The position numbers were made by a program, and so were the translations under genes. From the NCBI RefSeq assembly GCF_000758665.1, contig NZ_CP009285.1, positions 6,696,001 to 6,760,000 of the forward strand: DNA of 64,000 nucleotides, given 5' to 3'. Below, in pieces: positions 1 through 6,836 of the stretch (its first letter is position 1; each line of letters begins with the position of its first letter). Under the pieces are notes generated by a model. It did no database searches. It had not been told where the DNA came from and saw only the letters and a list, made by a program, of their open reading frames with translations. The stretch is from Paenibacillus borealis. GTDB lineage: Bacteria > Bacillota > Bacilli > Paenibacillales > Paenibacillaceae.

Positions 1-308
1 TCCAGCTCCCTCCCCTTCCCCGTCAGGGCAACATACACAAACCTGCTGTCCTCCTTCTCCCTTTCCTTCGTCACCATGCCAAGCCGGACCAGCTTATCTA
101 CCAGCGCCGTGACTGTCGATTTATCCTTATTAATTCTGGCGGAGATCTCTGCCATTGTAAGCCTGGGCTTCTGCAGCAGCGCATAAATAATGTCCCCATG
201 AGAGGTGCCGATACCTTCCAGCCCCTGCTTCACCATCTCTTGGACAATGAACCGGTTAACCTTCTCTCTGATTTTGGAGATCAGCGAAATCACATCTCTA
301 GTTTCCAT
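1..308 (-). CDS. MarR-family transcriptional regulator, 3' end cut by window edge
   Basis: The reading frame starts at an ATG at 306-308 and stays open to base 1, giving about 102 residues of a protein that continues outside the window. It shows a MarR-type winged helix-turn-helix: a recognition-helix region around 'INKDKSTVTALVDKLV' followed by the wing 'REKEDSRFVYVALTGKG'. MarR proteins are small dimers that bind palindromes and usually repress themselves and a neighbour, often released by phenolic or oxidising ligands. A perfect palindrome sits directly upstream inside a consensus promoter, so autoregulation is very likely. No Shine-Dalgarno sequence precedes the ATG, and the -10 box ends only six bases before it, which suggests a leaderless message. 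The ligand cannot be told from the sequence. Confidence 0.85.
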   Translation of the reverse strand, partial: METRDVISLISKIREKVNRFIVQEMVKQGLEGIGTSHGDIIYALLQKPRLTMAEISARINKDKSTVTALVDKLVRLGMVTKEREKEDSRFVYVALTGKGREL

Positions 309-314
309 ACAGAA

Positions 315-343
315 ATTATAGTTTGATATCAAACTATTGTCAA
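315..343 (-). promoter_or_regulatory. Consensus sigma-A promoter of the MarR gene
   Basis: Read on the minus strand: TTGACA (338-343), a 17-bp spacer, TATAAT (315-320). Both hexamers match consensus. The ATG at 306-308 lies six bases after the -10, so transcription should begin at or within a base or two of the start codon. Confidence 0.8.
318..337. promoter_or_regulatory. 20-bp perfect palindrome, likely MarR operator
   Basis: ATAGTTTGATATCAAACTAT is a perfect 20-bp palindrome. It fills the whole promoter spacer and overlaps half of the -10 box, so a bound MarR dimer would block RNA polymerase. The TTTGATATCAAA core is like operators of this family. Confidence 0.75.
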
Positions 344-377
344 TTGGGGGCATTCTATGTAGCGATGCAACGCAGGT

Positions 378-740
378 TTACTCATCGTTCGGATTATTTT
401 CCAGCAACATTACTTCTTCACCCTGCTGCTGTCTGATTGCAATATTGGCTCTGCCCCAGGAACACATTACGTCAATAATTCCATTGGCTGTGGTTCCATA
501 TTCCGTTATATAATATTCAACTTTGGGCGGCATTTGATTATAGACCTGTCTGCCGATCATTCCGTCCCTTTCAAGTTCGCGGAGCTGCTGGATCAGAACC
601 TTTTGCGAGATGCCCGGGATACTGCGCTGTAATTCACTTGTCCGTTTCTTACCCGACATTAGATTACATATGATTAACGCTTTCCACTTTCCTCCGAGAA
701 TTTCAAGCGTTGCTTCTATGCCTAAATAATATTCTTTCAT
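378..740 (-). CDS. HxlR/YodB-family redox-type regulator
   Basis: A 120-residue winged-helix protein of the HxlR family. It has the family signature 'ILGGKWKALIICNL' near residue 15, a recognition region 'SELQRSIPGISQKVLIQQLRELE' type helix pair around 35-57, and the 'YYITEYG' wing near 75. The start was taken at 740 because GAGG lies eight bases upstream; an in-frame GTG at 749 sits too close to that site. The gene is divergent from an NAD(P)H:quinone oxidoreductase-like gene. That is the usual arrangement for HxlR regulators such as YodB, which sense quinones or aldehydes and control a flavin reductase. The effector here is inferred from context only. Confidence 0.85.
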   Translation of the reverse strand: MKEYYLGIEATLEILGGKWKALIICNLMSGKKRTSELQRSIPGISQKVLIQQLRELERDGMIGRQVYNQMPPKVEYYITEYGTTANGIIDVMCSWGRANIAIRQQQGEEVMLLENNPNDE

Positions 741-837
741 ACCTGCCACCTCATCACACCCTAATTAATTTAGCCTATCTTATCTTATGATTTCTATCAT
801 GCCATATAACGATCCGGAGTCCAATGCACACTTTGAG

Positions 838-850
838 GTAACCATGTTAC
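838..850. promoter_or_regulatory. Candidate HxlR operator
   Basis: GTAAC-CAT-GTTAC, an inverted repeat of five-base arms around three bases, lies in the divergent intergenic region between the HxlR gene and the quinone reductase. The position fits an operator, but no second copy supports it. Confidence 0.35.
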
Positions 851-938
851 TTTATTGTGTGTATTTACATTTTTACAGGCATCCAAAATAATATAAACAG
901 CTGCACAAAGCCAATATCCGCCGGAAAGGTGATTAAAT

Positions 939-1469
939 ATGAAAACCCTTGTGATCCTAGCACACCCTAATATTGAGAATTCAAGAGTAAATAAAAGATG
1001 GAAACAGGAGCTGCTGCAGCATCCAGAGGAAGTTACGGTCCATGAGCTTTACAAGGAGTATCCGGACTGGAGCATTGATGTTCAGAAAGAGCAACGTTTA
1101 CTCGAAGCACACAGCCATATTATTTTTCAATTTCCTTTATATTGGTATAGCTACCCGCCTTTACTGAAAAAGTGGCTGGACGATGTATTCACTCACGGCT
1201 GGGCGTACGGTTCAAACGGGAATAAGCTGAATGGGAAAAAGCTGGGGATCGCTATGTCCATTGGGGATAAGCAAGAAAATTACCAGCCGGCCGGCTCCGT
1301 TTCTTTTACTGTAGATGAGGTTATAGCACCGTTTAAAGCCAGCGCAATCCATGTGGGCGCGATCGCATCACCCTATTTCGCCGTCTTCGGAGCTTCCTTT
1401 CAGGCGAGTGATGAAGTAATCAACCAGAGTGCAGCTGACTATCTTCAATATATTATTGAGAATCGATAA
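939..1469 (+). CDS. NAD(P)H-dependent quinone/FMN oxidoreductase, flavodoxin fold
   Basis: A 176-residue protein of the flavodoxin-like NAD(P)H dehydrogenase (quinone) family, related to KefF, YwrO and MdaB. It opens with the strand-loop 'LVILAHPNIENSRVN', which binds FMN phosphate, and has 'FQFPLYWYSYPPLLKKWLD' around residues 64-82, the typical FMN/dimer segment of this family. A GGAAAGGTG ribosome site precedes the ATG. Such enzymes reduce quinones or azo compounds by two electrons in the cytoplasm and limit redox cycling. The divergent HxlR regulator supports a role in electrophile or quinone stress. The exact substrate is not visible. Confidence 0.85.
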   Translation: MKTLVILAHPNIENSRVNKRWKQELLQHPEEVTVHELYKEYPDWSIDVQKEQRLLEAHSHIIFQFPLYWYSYPPLLKKWLDDVFTHGWAYGSNGNKLNGKKLGIAMSIGDKQENYQPAGSVSFTVDEVIAPFKASAIHVGAIASPYFAVFGASFQASDEVINQSAADYLQYIIENR

Positions 1470-1500
1470 GGGCTCACAAACCTCCCTTATTCCTTTTGAA

Positions 1501-1682
1501 AATCCTGCACAAAATACAACATTTCCCCACTCATCTCGGCCATAATCCAAAAATGTTGTACAAAAGGCAGGATTTCTCTTCCTCCGGGCGGCTTAACCGG
1601 ACAATTCTTGCATTTTATACAACAATCCTATTAAATACACGGATATCTAGGCCTCAGAGTTGCAATATGTACAACATTAATG
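1501..1682. repeat. Four-box intergenic element, family I, copy A
   Basis: Four related boxes about 50 bp apart, each fitting TCCTGCAwwwwTACAACAwT: 1503-1523 (+), 1551-1572 (inverted), 1605-1626 (+) and 1657-1678 (+). The same four boxes recur at 5507-5684, 8660-8838 and 36496-36671. The element fills the convergent gap after the quinone reductase. I see no gene in it. Confidence 0.8.
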
Positions 1683-1739
1683 GAAATACGGTGTGAAAAT
1701 AACATATCTGCAATGCCCTGATTACCTTTATGAGAACGT

Positions 1740-2147
1740 CTAACCAATAATCCAATCGATTTCCTCAATAGCAATGACTTCAATGTCATCGCAATAGAAC
1801 TTAAATCGGTCCTCATTCTCAAAATCCCTGACAAGATATTTAACCGAATCCCAGCCCCTATCCGAAATATTCAAAATCTCAAACCAGCTTAACTGGATTA
1901 CTGTTCCGGTGGCAGATAGTTGAAGACTCCCCACCTTTTTGAAATGAATGCTGACTTTATATGTTGGTTTATCCCCTTTAGGCATTAAAACAAAGTTGAT
2001 CATCAGCATCGGAGTATTGTATTCATCGAACAACTGCACCGTATCCACTTCAACCCAATATCTGAAATCCGTAATGAACTTCAGATCATTAAGAGTAAAG
2101 TCATTTACTTTGGCGGTAATTAGATCCAGATTTTTAATATTTGGCAT
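1740..2147 (-). CDS. Unrecognised 135-residue protein, possibly immunity-like
   Basis: A soluble acidic 135-residue protein with no signal peptide or membrane segment. GGAG lies ten bases before the ATG. It is beta-rich by inspection and ends with a run of acidic and hydrophobic residues ('DDIEVIAIEEIDWIIG'). I do not recognise the family. Its size, acidity and single copy next to another small orphan protein are like immunity proteins of polymorphic toxin systems, but no toxin lies beside it. The next gene upstream (2166-2771) has a loosely similar C-terminal layout, with a W-containing strand, an acidic helix and a closing I/L-E strand. The two probably form one transcript, 18 bp apart. Function unknown. 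Confidence 0.6.
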   Translation of the reverse strand: MPNIKNLDLITAKVNDFTLNDLKFITDFRYWVEVDTVQLFDEYNTPMLMINFVLMPKGDKPTYKVSIHFKKVGSLQLSATGTVIQLSWFEILNISDRGWDSVKYLVRDFENEDRFKFYCDDIEVIAIEEIDWIIG

Positions 2148-2165
2148 AGTTTATCAGCTCCAATA

Positions 2166-2771
2166 TCACTTAATAAACGGCTTATATTCATTTTGTAATG
2201 ATAGTCTGGTCTCCTCGTGAGTCGGAACTTCTAAAAGCTCCACATTACAAATCTCCATATGTAAAAAATCCTTAGCAAGTATTCTCACACTCATTTTGAG
2301 CTGATCAATGTCCCAAGATCTTGATAACTTAGACCACATTTCGATGTAAACGGGTTTATGGCCATTCTCATTTATGGGGGCAAAGTGACTCACTTGATCT
2401 GAAACATCCTCTACATTTCTTGGATAAATGTAACTATAATGAATAACTTTCTGACTATTTAAAAAGTTTTCAATTTCCTCACAGTAATTTTTATCTTCTG
2501 TTTTATCTAGTTCATGATCCAATAGATACCTCAGGGATGTTTCCGTTGTAAGCTCAAAATAACCCAGGAAATTTCTAAGCTCTTTATCAGAATAGAGAGT
2601 GATTTCATCGTTACAGCTTGTAGGACAGAATCCATAAACCCCATACCAAAAGAGCCAATGCCGAACTTTAACATATACAGTCGATATAATAGTGCCTCCC
2701 TTTTGTTTTTCCAATTCTTGTTTTAGTATATAAAAACACAACCAATTTAAACAACAATAACCCTCCCTCAC
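2166..2771 (-). CDS. Unrecognised protein, start uncertain
   Basis: The open frame allows 201 residues, but the first 25-30 look non-coding. A good ribosome site, AAAGGGAGG, occurs inside the frame near 2697-2705. It is followed within four to seven bases by ATT and ATA rather than ATG, GTG or TTG, so a rare non-AUG start or a later start is possible. The body has an N-terminal 'HWLFWYGVYGFCP' segment, a charged helical middle (residues 75-120) and a C-terminal 'VYIEMWSKL...AKDFLHMEICNVELLEVP' region. No family is recognised. It is likely co-transcribed with 1740-2147 and may be an orphan immunity-type protein; that is inference. Confidence 0.55.
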   Translation of the reverse strand: MREGYCCLNWLCFYILKQELEKQKGGTIISTVYVKVRHWLFWYGVYGFCPTSCNDEITLYSDKELRNFLGYFELTTETSLRYLLDHELDKTEDKNYCEEIENFLNSQKVIHYSYIYPRNVEDVSDQVSHFAPINENGHKPVYIEMWSKLSRSWDIDQLKMSVRILAKDFLHMEICNVELLEVPTHEETRLSLQNEYKPFIK

Positions 2772-2793
2772 CCCAAAAGGTAAAAGGAAGGTT
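2757..2793 (-). terminator. Diverged copy of the gerE terminator, behind sagB-like gene
   Basis: On the minus strand a pyrimidine-rich arm (CCTTCC...) pairs imperfectly with GGTGAGGGAGG and is followed by a weak T tract. The 80 bp here (2755-2835) align with 3711-3795, which holds the real gerE terminator. So this looks like a duplicated and decayed copy that may still end the SagB-type transcript. Confidence 0.45.
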
Positions 2794-2846
2794 TAACGCT
2801 CGCCTCAGAAGATGTCAGCTATACTTTCAATTTCCCACCAAGGCTC

Positions 2847-3608
2847 CTACTCCCGCTTCTTCCCCACTGCGCCAAGATAGATAACAAATTCCTCATCACC
2901 GTCTAACTCCAATACCTCATCAATTAGCTTCTGATCATAGATGCCAATGGCGCAGGCACCTGCACCGATGGATTCACTGGCTAAATAGAGGTTCTGGCAG
3001 ACATGTCCTACATCGATGAGGATTTTTTTGTGGGCAGAAATATCATACTTCCATTCGGAGCGGTAGGGCGTGGTACTCCAGGCAAACAGCACAGAAGCTT
3101 TGCGGGCAAAGTTAGGGACAAAGGGCTGATCCAAAGTAATCGCATCAATCTTCTGTTCAAGCTGATCTAATTCAAACATAAACAAGAGCTTATGCTCCAC
3201 TGGAAGGTATCTGTAGATCCCCTGCCGAACGCCCTCTACCCGCATAATCATTAAATAGGTTTCCAAGGTGTGTGTCGCCCCACTGCAGGGCACGGTCCGC
3301 AGCGTAAGCCCGTTCTTGCTTATCCCGGTAATCCCTTGGGTAGCCCATAATAAATAGGACAACTCCTCCAGACTCAAAGTGTCGGCAGAATAGAAGCGTG
3401 TACTTCTTCTTTGCTCAATACAATCAAATATACTCCCTTTTCTTACCACATTTTTGCTGGCCTTCGGCAGATCAATAATTGGTGATTTTGAATCAAAAGA
3501 CTTAACAATTGGCGGCTGGGCAATTCCCTTAATCTTATCTGTTTTGATATGCTTGAATTCATGAAAATTAGATTTCAGAAAGTTTCTTTGCTGTTCATAT
3601 CTGGTCAT
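2847..3608 (-). CDS. SagB/ThcOx-type FMN dehydrogenase (nitroreductase fold)
   Basis: A 253-residue protein of the SagB-type dehydrogenase branch of the nitroreductase superfamily. The nitroreductase opening 'RRSTRFY' is near residue 68. 'PCSGATHTLETYLMI' near 107 corresponds to the family's conserved S-G-A segment, and 'GHVCQNLYLASESIGAGACAIG' type residues near 200-222 form the FMN-binding C-terminal helix and loop. GGGGGATC precedes the ATG. SagB enzymes oxidise azolines in thiazole/oxazole-modified peptides. However, no cyclodehydratase, YcaO or precursor peptide is nearby, so this is probably a stand-alone member with another substrate. It lies 166 bp downstream of gerE on the same strand, but a terminator lies between them. 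Confidence 0.8.
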   Translation of the reverse strand: MTRYEQQRNFLKSNFHEFKHIKTDKIKGIAQPPIVKSFDSKSPIIDLPKASKNVVRKGSIFDCIEQRRSTRFYSADTLSLEELSYLLWATQGITGISKNGLTLRTVPCSGATHTLETYLMIMRVEGVRQGIYRYLPVEHKLLFMFELDQLEQKIDAITLDQPFVPNFARKASVLFAWSTTPYRSEWKYDISAHKKILIDVGHVCQNLYLASESIGAGACAIGIYDQKLIDEVLELDGDEEFVIYLGAVGKKRE

Positions 3609-3708
3609 AACAGATCCCCCCGGATTTACTTGATAGCTTTAATTTACCACTCCGGCAAAAATAGATTGTGATTTCATTCACTTTTCACATTACAAAAATT
3701 CAAGCAAC

Positions 3709-3744
3709 AAAAAACCTCCCCTCACCCCGAAGGATAAGAGAAGG
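3709..3744 (-). terminator. Intrinsic terminator of gerE
   Basis: Minus-strand hairpin with 13 pairs including G.U (CCTTCTCTTATCC / GGGTGAGGGGAGG), a TTCG tetraloop and a TTTTTT tail, starting about 30 bp after the gerE stop. Confidence 0.85.
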
Positions 3745-3774
3745 CTTAAACGCATCACCTCTGAAGCACGGCAG

Positions 3775-3999
3775 CTATATTTTCAGCTCCCCAAGCTTGA
3801 TCAGCTCGACAACCGCTTGCGAACGGCCTTTTACGTTTAATTTTTGCATGACGTTGGAAATGTGGTTGCGGACGGTTTTTTCGCTAATGAATAACAGTCC
3901 TGCAATATCCCGTGTAGTTTTGTCCTGCACTAGAAGCTCGAATACTTCGCGCTCACGATGCGTCAACAGAAATTTGCTATGATGTTCGTTCCCTTTCAA
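3775..3999 (-). CDS. gerE: Spore-coat transcriptional regulator GerE
   Basis: Read from the TTG at 3997-3999 the protein is 74 residues, the length of Bacillus subtilis GerE. It is essentially a lone LuxR-type helix-turn-helix: 'LLTHREREVFELLVQDKTT' followed by 'LFISEKTVRNHISNVMQKL' and 'VKGRSQAVVELIKLGEL'. This is very close to B. subtilis GerE as I remember it. The TTG is preceded by AAGGAGGGGTGA at good spacing, while the longer frame from 4041 has no such site. GerE acts late in the mother cell, with SigK, to switch coat and crust genes on or off. That suits the many spore-surface genes in this window. On the minus strand 4063-4071 reads CATAGTATG, a near match to a SigK -10 box, but the -35 side is not convincing. 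Confidence 0.92.
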   Translation of the reverse strand: MKGNEHHSKFLLTHREREVFELLVQDKTTRDIAGLLFISEKTVRNHISNVMQKLNVKGRSQAVVELIKLGELKI

Positions 4000-4476
4000 T
4001 GGTGTCACCCCTCCTTGCTCTGGGTTTGTTTGGTATAACAAGGTAAAGGGATACAGTCAAACCATACTATGTAGGGTGGCAGTTAATGGTGCTGTTGCAG
4101 CATTAATTTGGGCGGGGACAAATGTGGAGCGTGGACAAACCTGGCGCTCCTCACCGGGGCGTACAAAAAACGGCTGCAGCTCCTTGGGCGTTAAGGCGGC
4201 ATCCGTTTGGGCAAAGTCTATAGAAAACACGCTGCTAAGTAATGCTTAGGCAAAAAAATGTTGCTGGAACTCCGTCCGCCCGCAGCGTGAAGCCGCAAAC
4301 TTTACCGGTCCGTCACGCCCTTTCGGTCACGCCGGCTTAATCCGGTAAGGCTGCTAACAACCCCAGTGTAATTTATGAAATGGATTCCATAGCAAGCTTT
4401 TTTATATGCGAAAATGTGAAAATTTCTATGGTAAAATAAAACCATTCCAATTCTGACTCGGGGGGCAGCATACGCC
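4000..4476. other. Intergenic region between gerE and the LacI gene
   Basis: About 480 bp without a credible gene. It must hold the divergent gerE and lacI-type promoters. Around 4305-4345 short direct and inverted GGTCACGCC/CCGGT motifs occur. An AT-rich stretch with TAAAAT near 4431-4436 could be the -10 of the LacI gene. I see no RNA gene or known riboswitch. Confidence 0.5.
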
Positions 4477-5454
4477 ATGGCTAATATTAAAGAAATCGCC
4501 CGGATTGCCGGAGTTTCCGTAACGACCGTCTCGCGGGTGCTGAATAATCATCCTTATGTCAGCAAAGACAAAAGAGCCGCCGTCCTCGATACGATTGAGC
4601 AGTTAAACTACACCCGAAATATGAATGCCGTCCATCTGATTACCGGCCGTACCGGAGCAGTGGCGGTGATTCTTCCGTATATTAATGCTTTTTATTTCTC
4701 CATTATTATGAATGGCCTTGCTCATGAGGCACTGCTCGCGCAATACCGGCTGATTCTGTGCCAGAGCAATTATTTAGCAGAAGAAGAGATTAAAGTTCTG
4801 GAGATGCTGCGCAACAAAGAAATCGACGGTGTGGTCATTGTATCGACTGCACTGAAGCCGGAAGTCATTGAAGAGTATACCGCATACGGTCCGGTTGTAA
4901 CCTGCCAGGACAGCGGGCAGCGCCGCTATTCCTCTGTATATATTGAGCATTATGCGGCTTTCCGGCAGGGGCTGCAGTACTTGACGGGCAAAGGCTACCG
5001 CTCCATCGGCTATTGCGAAGGCAGGCAGAACGGCAGCAGCGCCTCCATCCGGCAGACTGCTTTTCGCGAATTCATTGCTGAGCACAAGCTGGATTTTCAG
5101 GAGGAATGGATGATCTACGACTGCACTACGGAGGAAGACGGGGCGGCCGTGGCACGCTCGCTGCTGGAGATGCCGGAGCGGCCTGAAGCCATGATTATTA
5201 CCGGAGATCATGTTGCAGCCGGACTGATAATTGAGGCGCGCAAAGCGGGTCTCAGCATCCCCGGAGATCTCGCGGTCATGGGCTTCGATAACCAGCCGAT
5301 CGGCCGTCTGCTCGAGATCACCACCATAGATAACCACTTGTATGAGATGGGAGCATCCGCCTTCCGTATCATTCATGAACAGATTAGCTCAGACAATCCT
5401 GACCCGGTCTACCGTAAGCTGGATTACCGGATTATTGAGCGGTCTACGGTATAG
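4477..5454 (+). CDS. LacI-family sugar-type transcriptional repressor
   Basis: A 325-residue LacI/GalR regulator of normal length. The N-terminal helix-turn-helix is 'IKEIARIAGVSVTTVSRVLNN' (the LacI signature), followed by the hinge helix region 'NMNAVHLITG' near residue 50. A periplasmic-binding-like effector domain (60-320) includes 'GYRSIGYCEG' and 'DLAVMGFDNQPIG' segments typical of the family. A GGGGGG ribosome site precedes the ATG. No sugar operon flanks it: gerE is behind it and the iron system ahead. It therefore probably regulates distant genes or itself, and the inducer is unknown. Confidence 0.9.
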   Translation: MANIKEIARIAGVSVTTVSRVLNNHPYVSKDKRAAVLDTIEQLNYTRNMNAVHLITGRTGAVAVILPYINAFYFSIIMNGLAHEALLAQYRLILCQSNYLAEEEIKVLEMLRNKEIDGVVIVSTALKPEVIEEYTAYGPVVTCQDSGQRRYSSVYIEHYAAFRQGLQYLTGKGYRSIGYCEGRQNGSSASIRQTAFREFIAEHKLDFQEEWMIYDCTTEEDGAAVARSLLEMPERPEAMIITGDHVAAGLIIEARKAGLSIPGDLAVMGFDNQPIGRLLEITTIDNHLYEMGASAFRIIHEQISSDNPDPVYRKLDYRIIERSTV

Positions 5455-5504
5455 AATCAGATGAGCTGGCCGAGCCAAGGGACTTCAGGAGTTTCCGTGA
5501 TTAC

Positions 5505-5690
5505 ACAATGTTGTACGCAGTGCAACTCCGGTTCATGAATACCCGGGTGTCCGGGAGGAATGTTGTACGGAATACAGGAATTCCCCCTATCATCTGCTGG
5601 AACAAGAGGAATTGCTGCCTTTTTTACAACAATTCTTGATTTGGGCCGTTGTTATGAGTAGATTGTTGTATTCTGTGCAGGAATCAAGTA
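5505..5690. repeat. Four-box intergenic element, family I, copy B
   Basis: Boxes at 5507-5528, 5558-5581, 5609-5634 (inverted relative to the others) and 5661-5684, spaced 50-53 bp. This is copy A in reverse orientation: box by box, B1 matches A4 (GAGTTGCA...ACAACATT) and B4 matches A1 (CCTGCAC...ACAAC). It lies between the LacI gene and the iron operon. A short GCCT/AGGC hairpin with TTTTTT follows near 5753-5773 and could end the LacI transcript. Confidence 0.8.
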
Positions 5691-5803
5691 GAAACAGTAA
5701 CGTTGTCCGTTTAAAGGACGGTACCGTTTTAAAATTAACGAACTGCGTCTTCCGCCTGCCGGGAGGCTTTTTTGTGTTTTATTTGTGCGAGTCAGCATGG
5801 ATA

Positions 5804-5878
5804 TGATAATTATCACATTTTTATTGACAGGTACTGGAGGGAGATTTATGATAGGTCCATCATTGATAACGATTATCA
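5804..5878 (+). promoter_or_regulatory. Fur-regulated promoter of the efe operon
   Basis: TTGACA (5824-5829), a 17-bp spacer and TATGAT (5847-5852) form a near-consensus SigA promoter. TGATAATTATCA (5804-5815) lies just upstream of the -35. TGATAACGATTATCA (5864-5878) lies over the expected start of transcription and differs by one base from the 7-1-7 Fur box. Two flanking boxes around the promoter predict tight repression by Fur-Fe(II). Confidence 0.88.
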
Positions 5879-5907
5879 TTTACATAAAAAAAGGGGTGTC
5901 CAACAGA

Positions 5908-6831
5908 ATGAAGATAGGTTATGCAGTGCCCGCGGGTTTGCTTGCGGCTTCACTCCTGTTTGCCGGCTGTGCAAGCAATGACAACAATAATAATGGCAAC
6001 AACGGCAATAACAGCAATACCTCCGGGAATAATGCTGCAGCCCAGACGGGTAATGGGGCAACCAGCTCACCATCTGCAACTGCAGATTCAACTGCTGCCA
6101 CTACGGCGGATTTCACCACAGCCATCGATGAGTACCGGAAATATGTAATTGAACAATGCGACGAATTCGTGAAACAGACCGAAGGCTTCACCGATGCGGT
6201 GAAAGCAGGCAAGCTTGAAGATGCCAAAGCGCTGTATGCTCCGGCACGCATGTATTATGAACGGATTGAACCCATCGCTGAAGCGCTCGGAGATCTGGAC
6301 CCGAACATTGATGCCCGTGAGAACGATGTTGACGCTGCCGACTGGCGCGGCTTCCATAAGATTGAACAAGCCCTTTGGCAGAACAATACTACGGATGGCA
6401 TGACCGATGTTGCGGACCGTTTACTAAAAGATGCGCAGCTGCTGCGCGCCAAGGTGGAAACCGCTGAGATTGATGCCAATCTGCTCGTTACCGGAGCTGT
6501 AGAACTGCTGAATGAAGTATCGTCCTCCAAAGTAACCGGTGAAGAGGAACGTTACTCGCACACGGATTTGTATGATTTTGTCGCCAATGTGGAAGGTGCC
6601 CAGAAGATCTATGAGCTGCTGAAACCCGAGCTGGCCAAAAAAGATCCTGCCCTCGAGCAAACGATTGGTGAACGGTTCACTGCACTGCTGAATGAGCTGG
6701 CGCCGTTCAAATCCGGTGACGGCTACGTTTCCTACGAAACGTTGAAAGAGGATGAGGTCCGCAAGCTTAGCCAGAATCTGGACGCCTTAGCTGAGCCTCT
6801 ATCCAACATGGGAACTATTCTGGGAGTGTGA
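5908..6831 (+). CDS. efeO: Iron uptake lipoprotein EfeO (M75/imelysin domain)
   Basis: A 307-residue secreted lipoprotein. Residues 1-20 are a lipoprotein signal ending in the lipobox LFAGC (Cys21). A long Asn/Ser/Thr-rich linker follows to about residue 70, then the EfeO/imelysin (M75) helical domain with the metal-site motif 'GFHKIEQALW' (GxHxxE). The ATG at 5908 was chosen because AAGGGGTG precedes it and the signal peptide starts there. The open frame from 5785 would begin upstream of the promoter. EfeO is thought to bind iron outside the membrane and pass it to the EfeU permease. It is the first gene of the operon and directly follows the Fur-boxed promoter. Confidence 0.93.
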   Translation: MKIGYAVPAGLLAASLLFAGCASNDNNNNGNNGNNSNTSGNNAAAQTGNGATSSPSATADSTAATTADFTTAIDEYRKYVIEQCDEFVKQTEGFTDAVKAGKLEDAKALYAPARMYYERIEPIAEALGDLDPNIDARENDVDAADWRGFHKIEQALWQNNTTDGMTDVADRLLKDAQLLRAKVETAEIDANLLVTGAVELLNEVSSSKVTGEEERYSHTDLYDFVANVEGAQKIYELLKPELAKKDPALEQTIGERFTALLNELAPFKSGDGYVSYETLKEDEVRKLSQNLDALAEPLSNMGTILGV

Positions 6832-6836
6832 CCGGT

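Noticed and set aside
5785..5907. Upstream extension of efeO
   Set aside because: It would begin inside the Fur-boxed promoter, before the expected transcription start. The lipoprotein signal begins at 5908.
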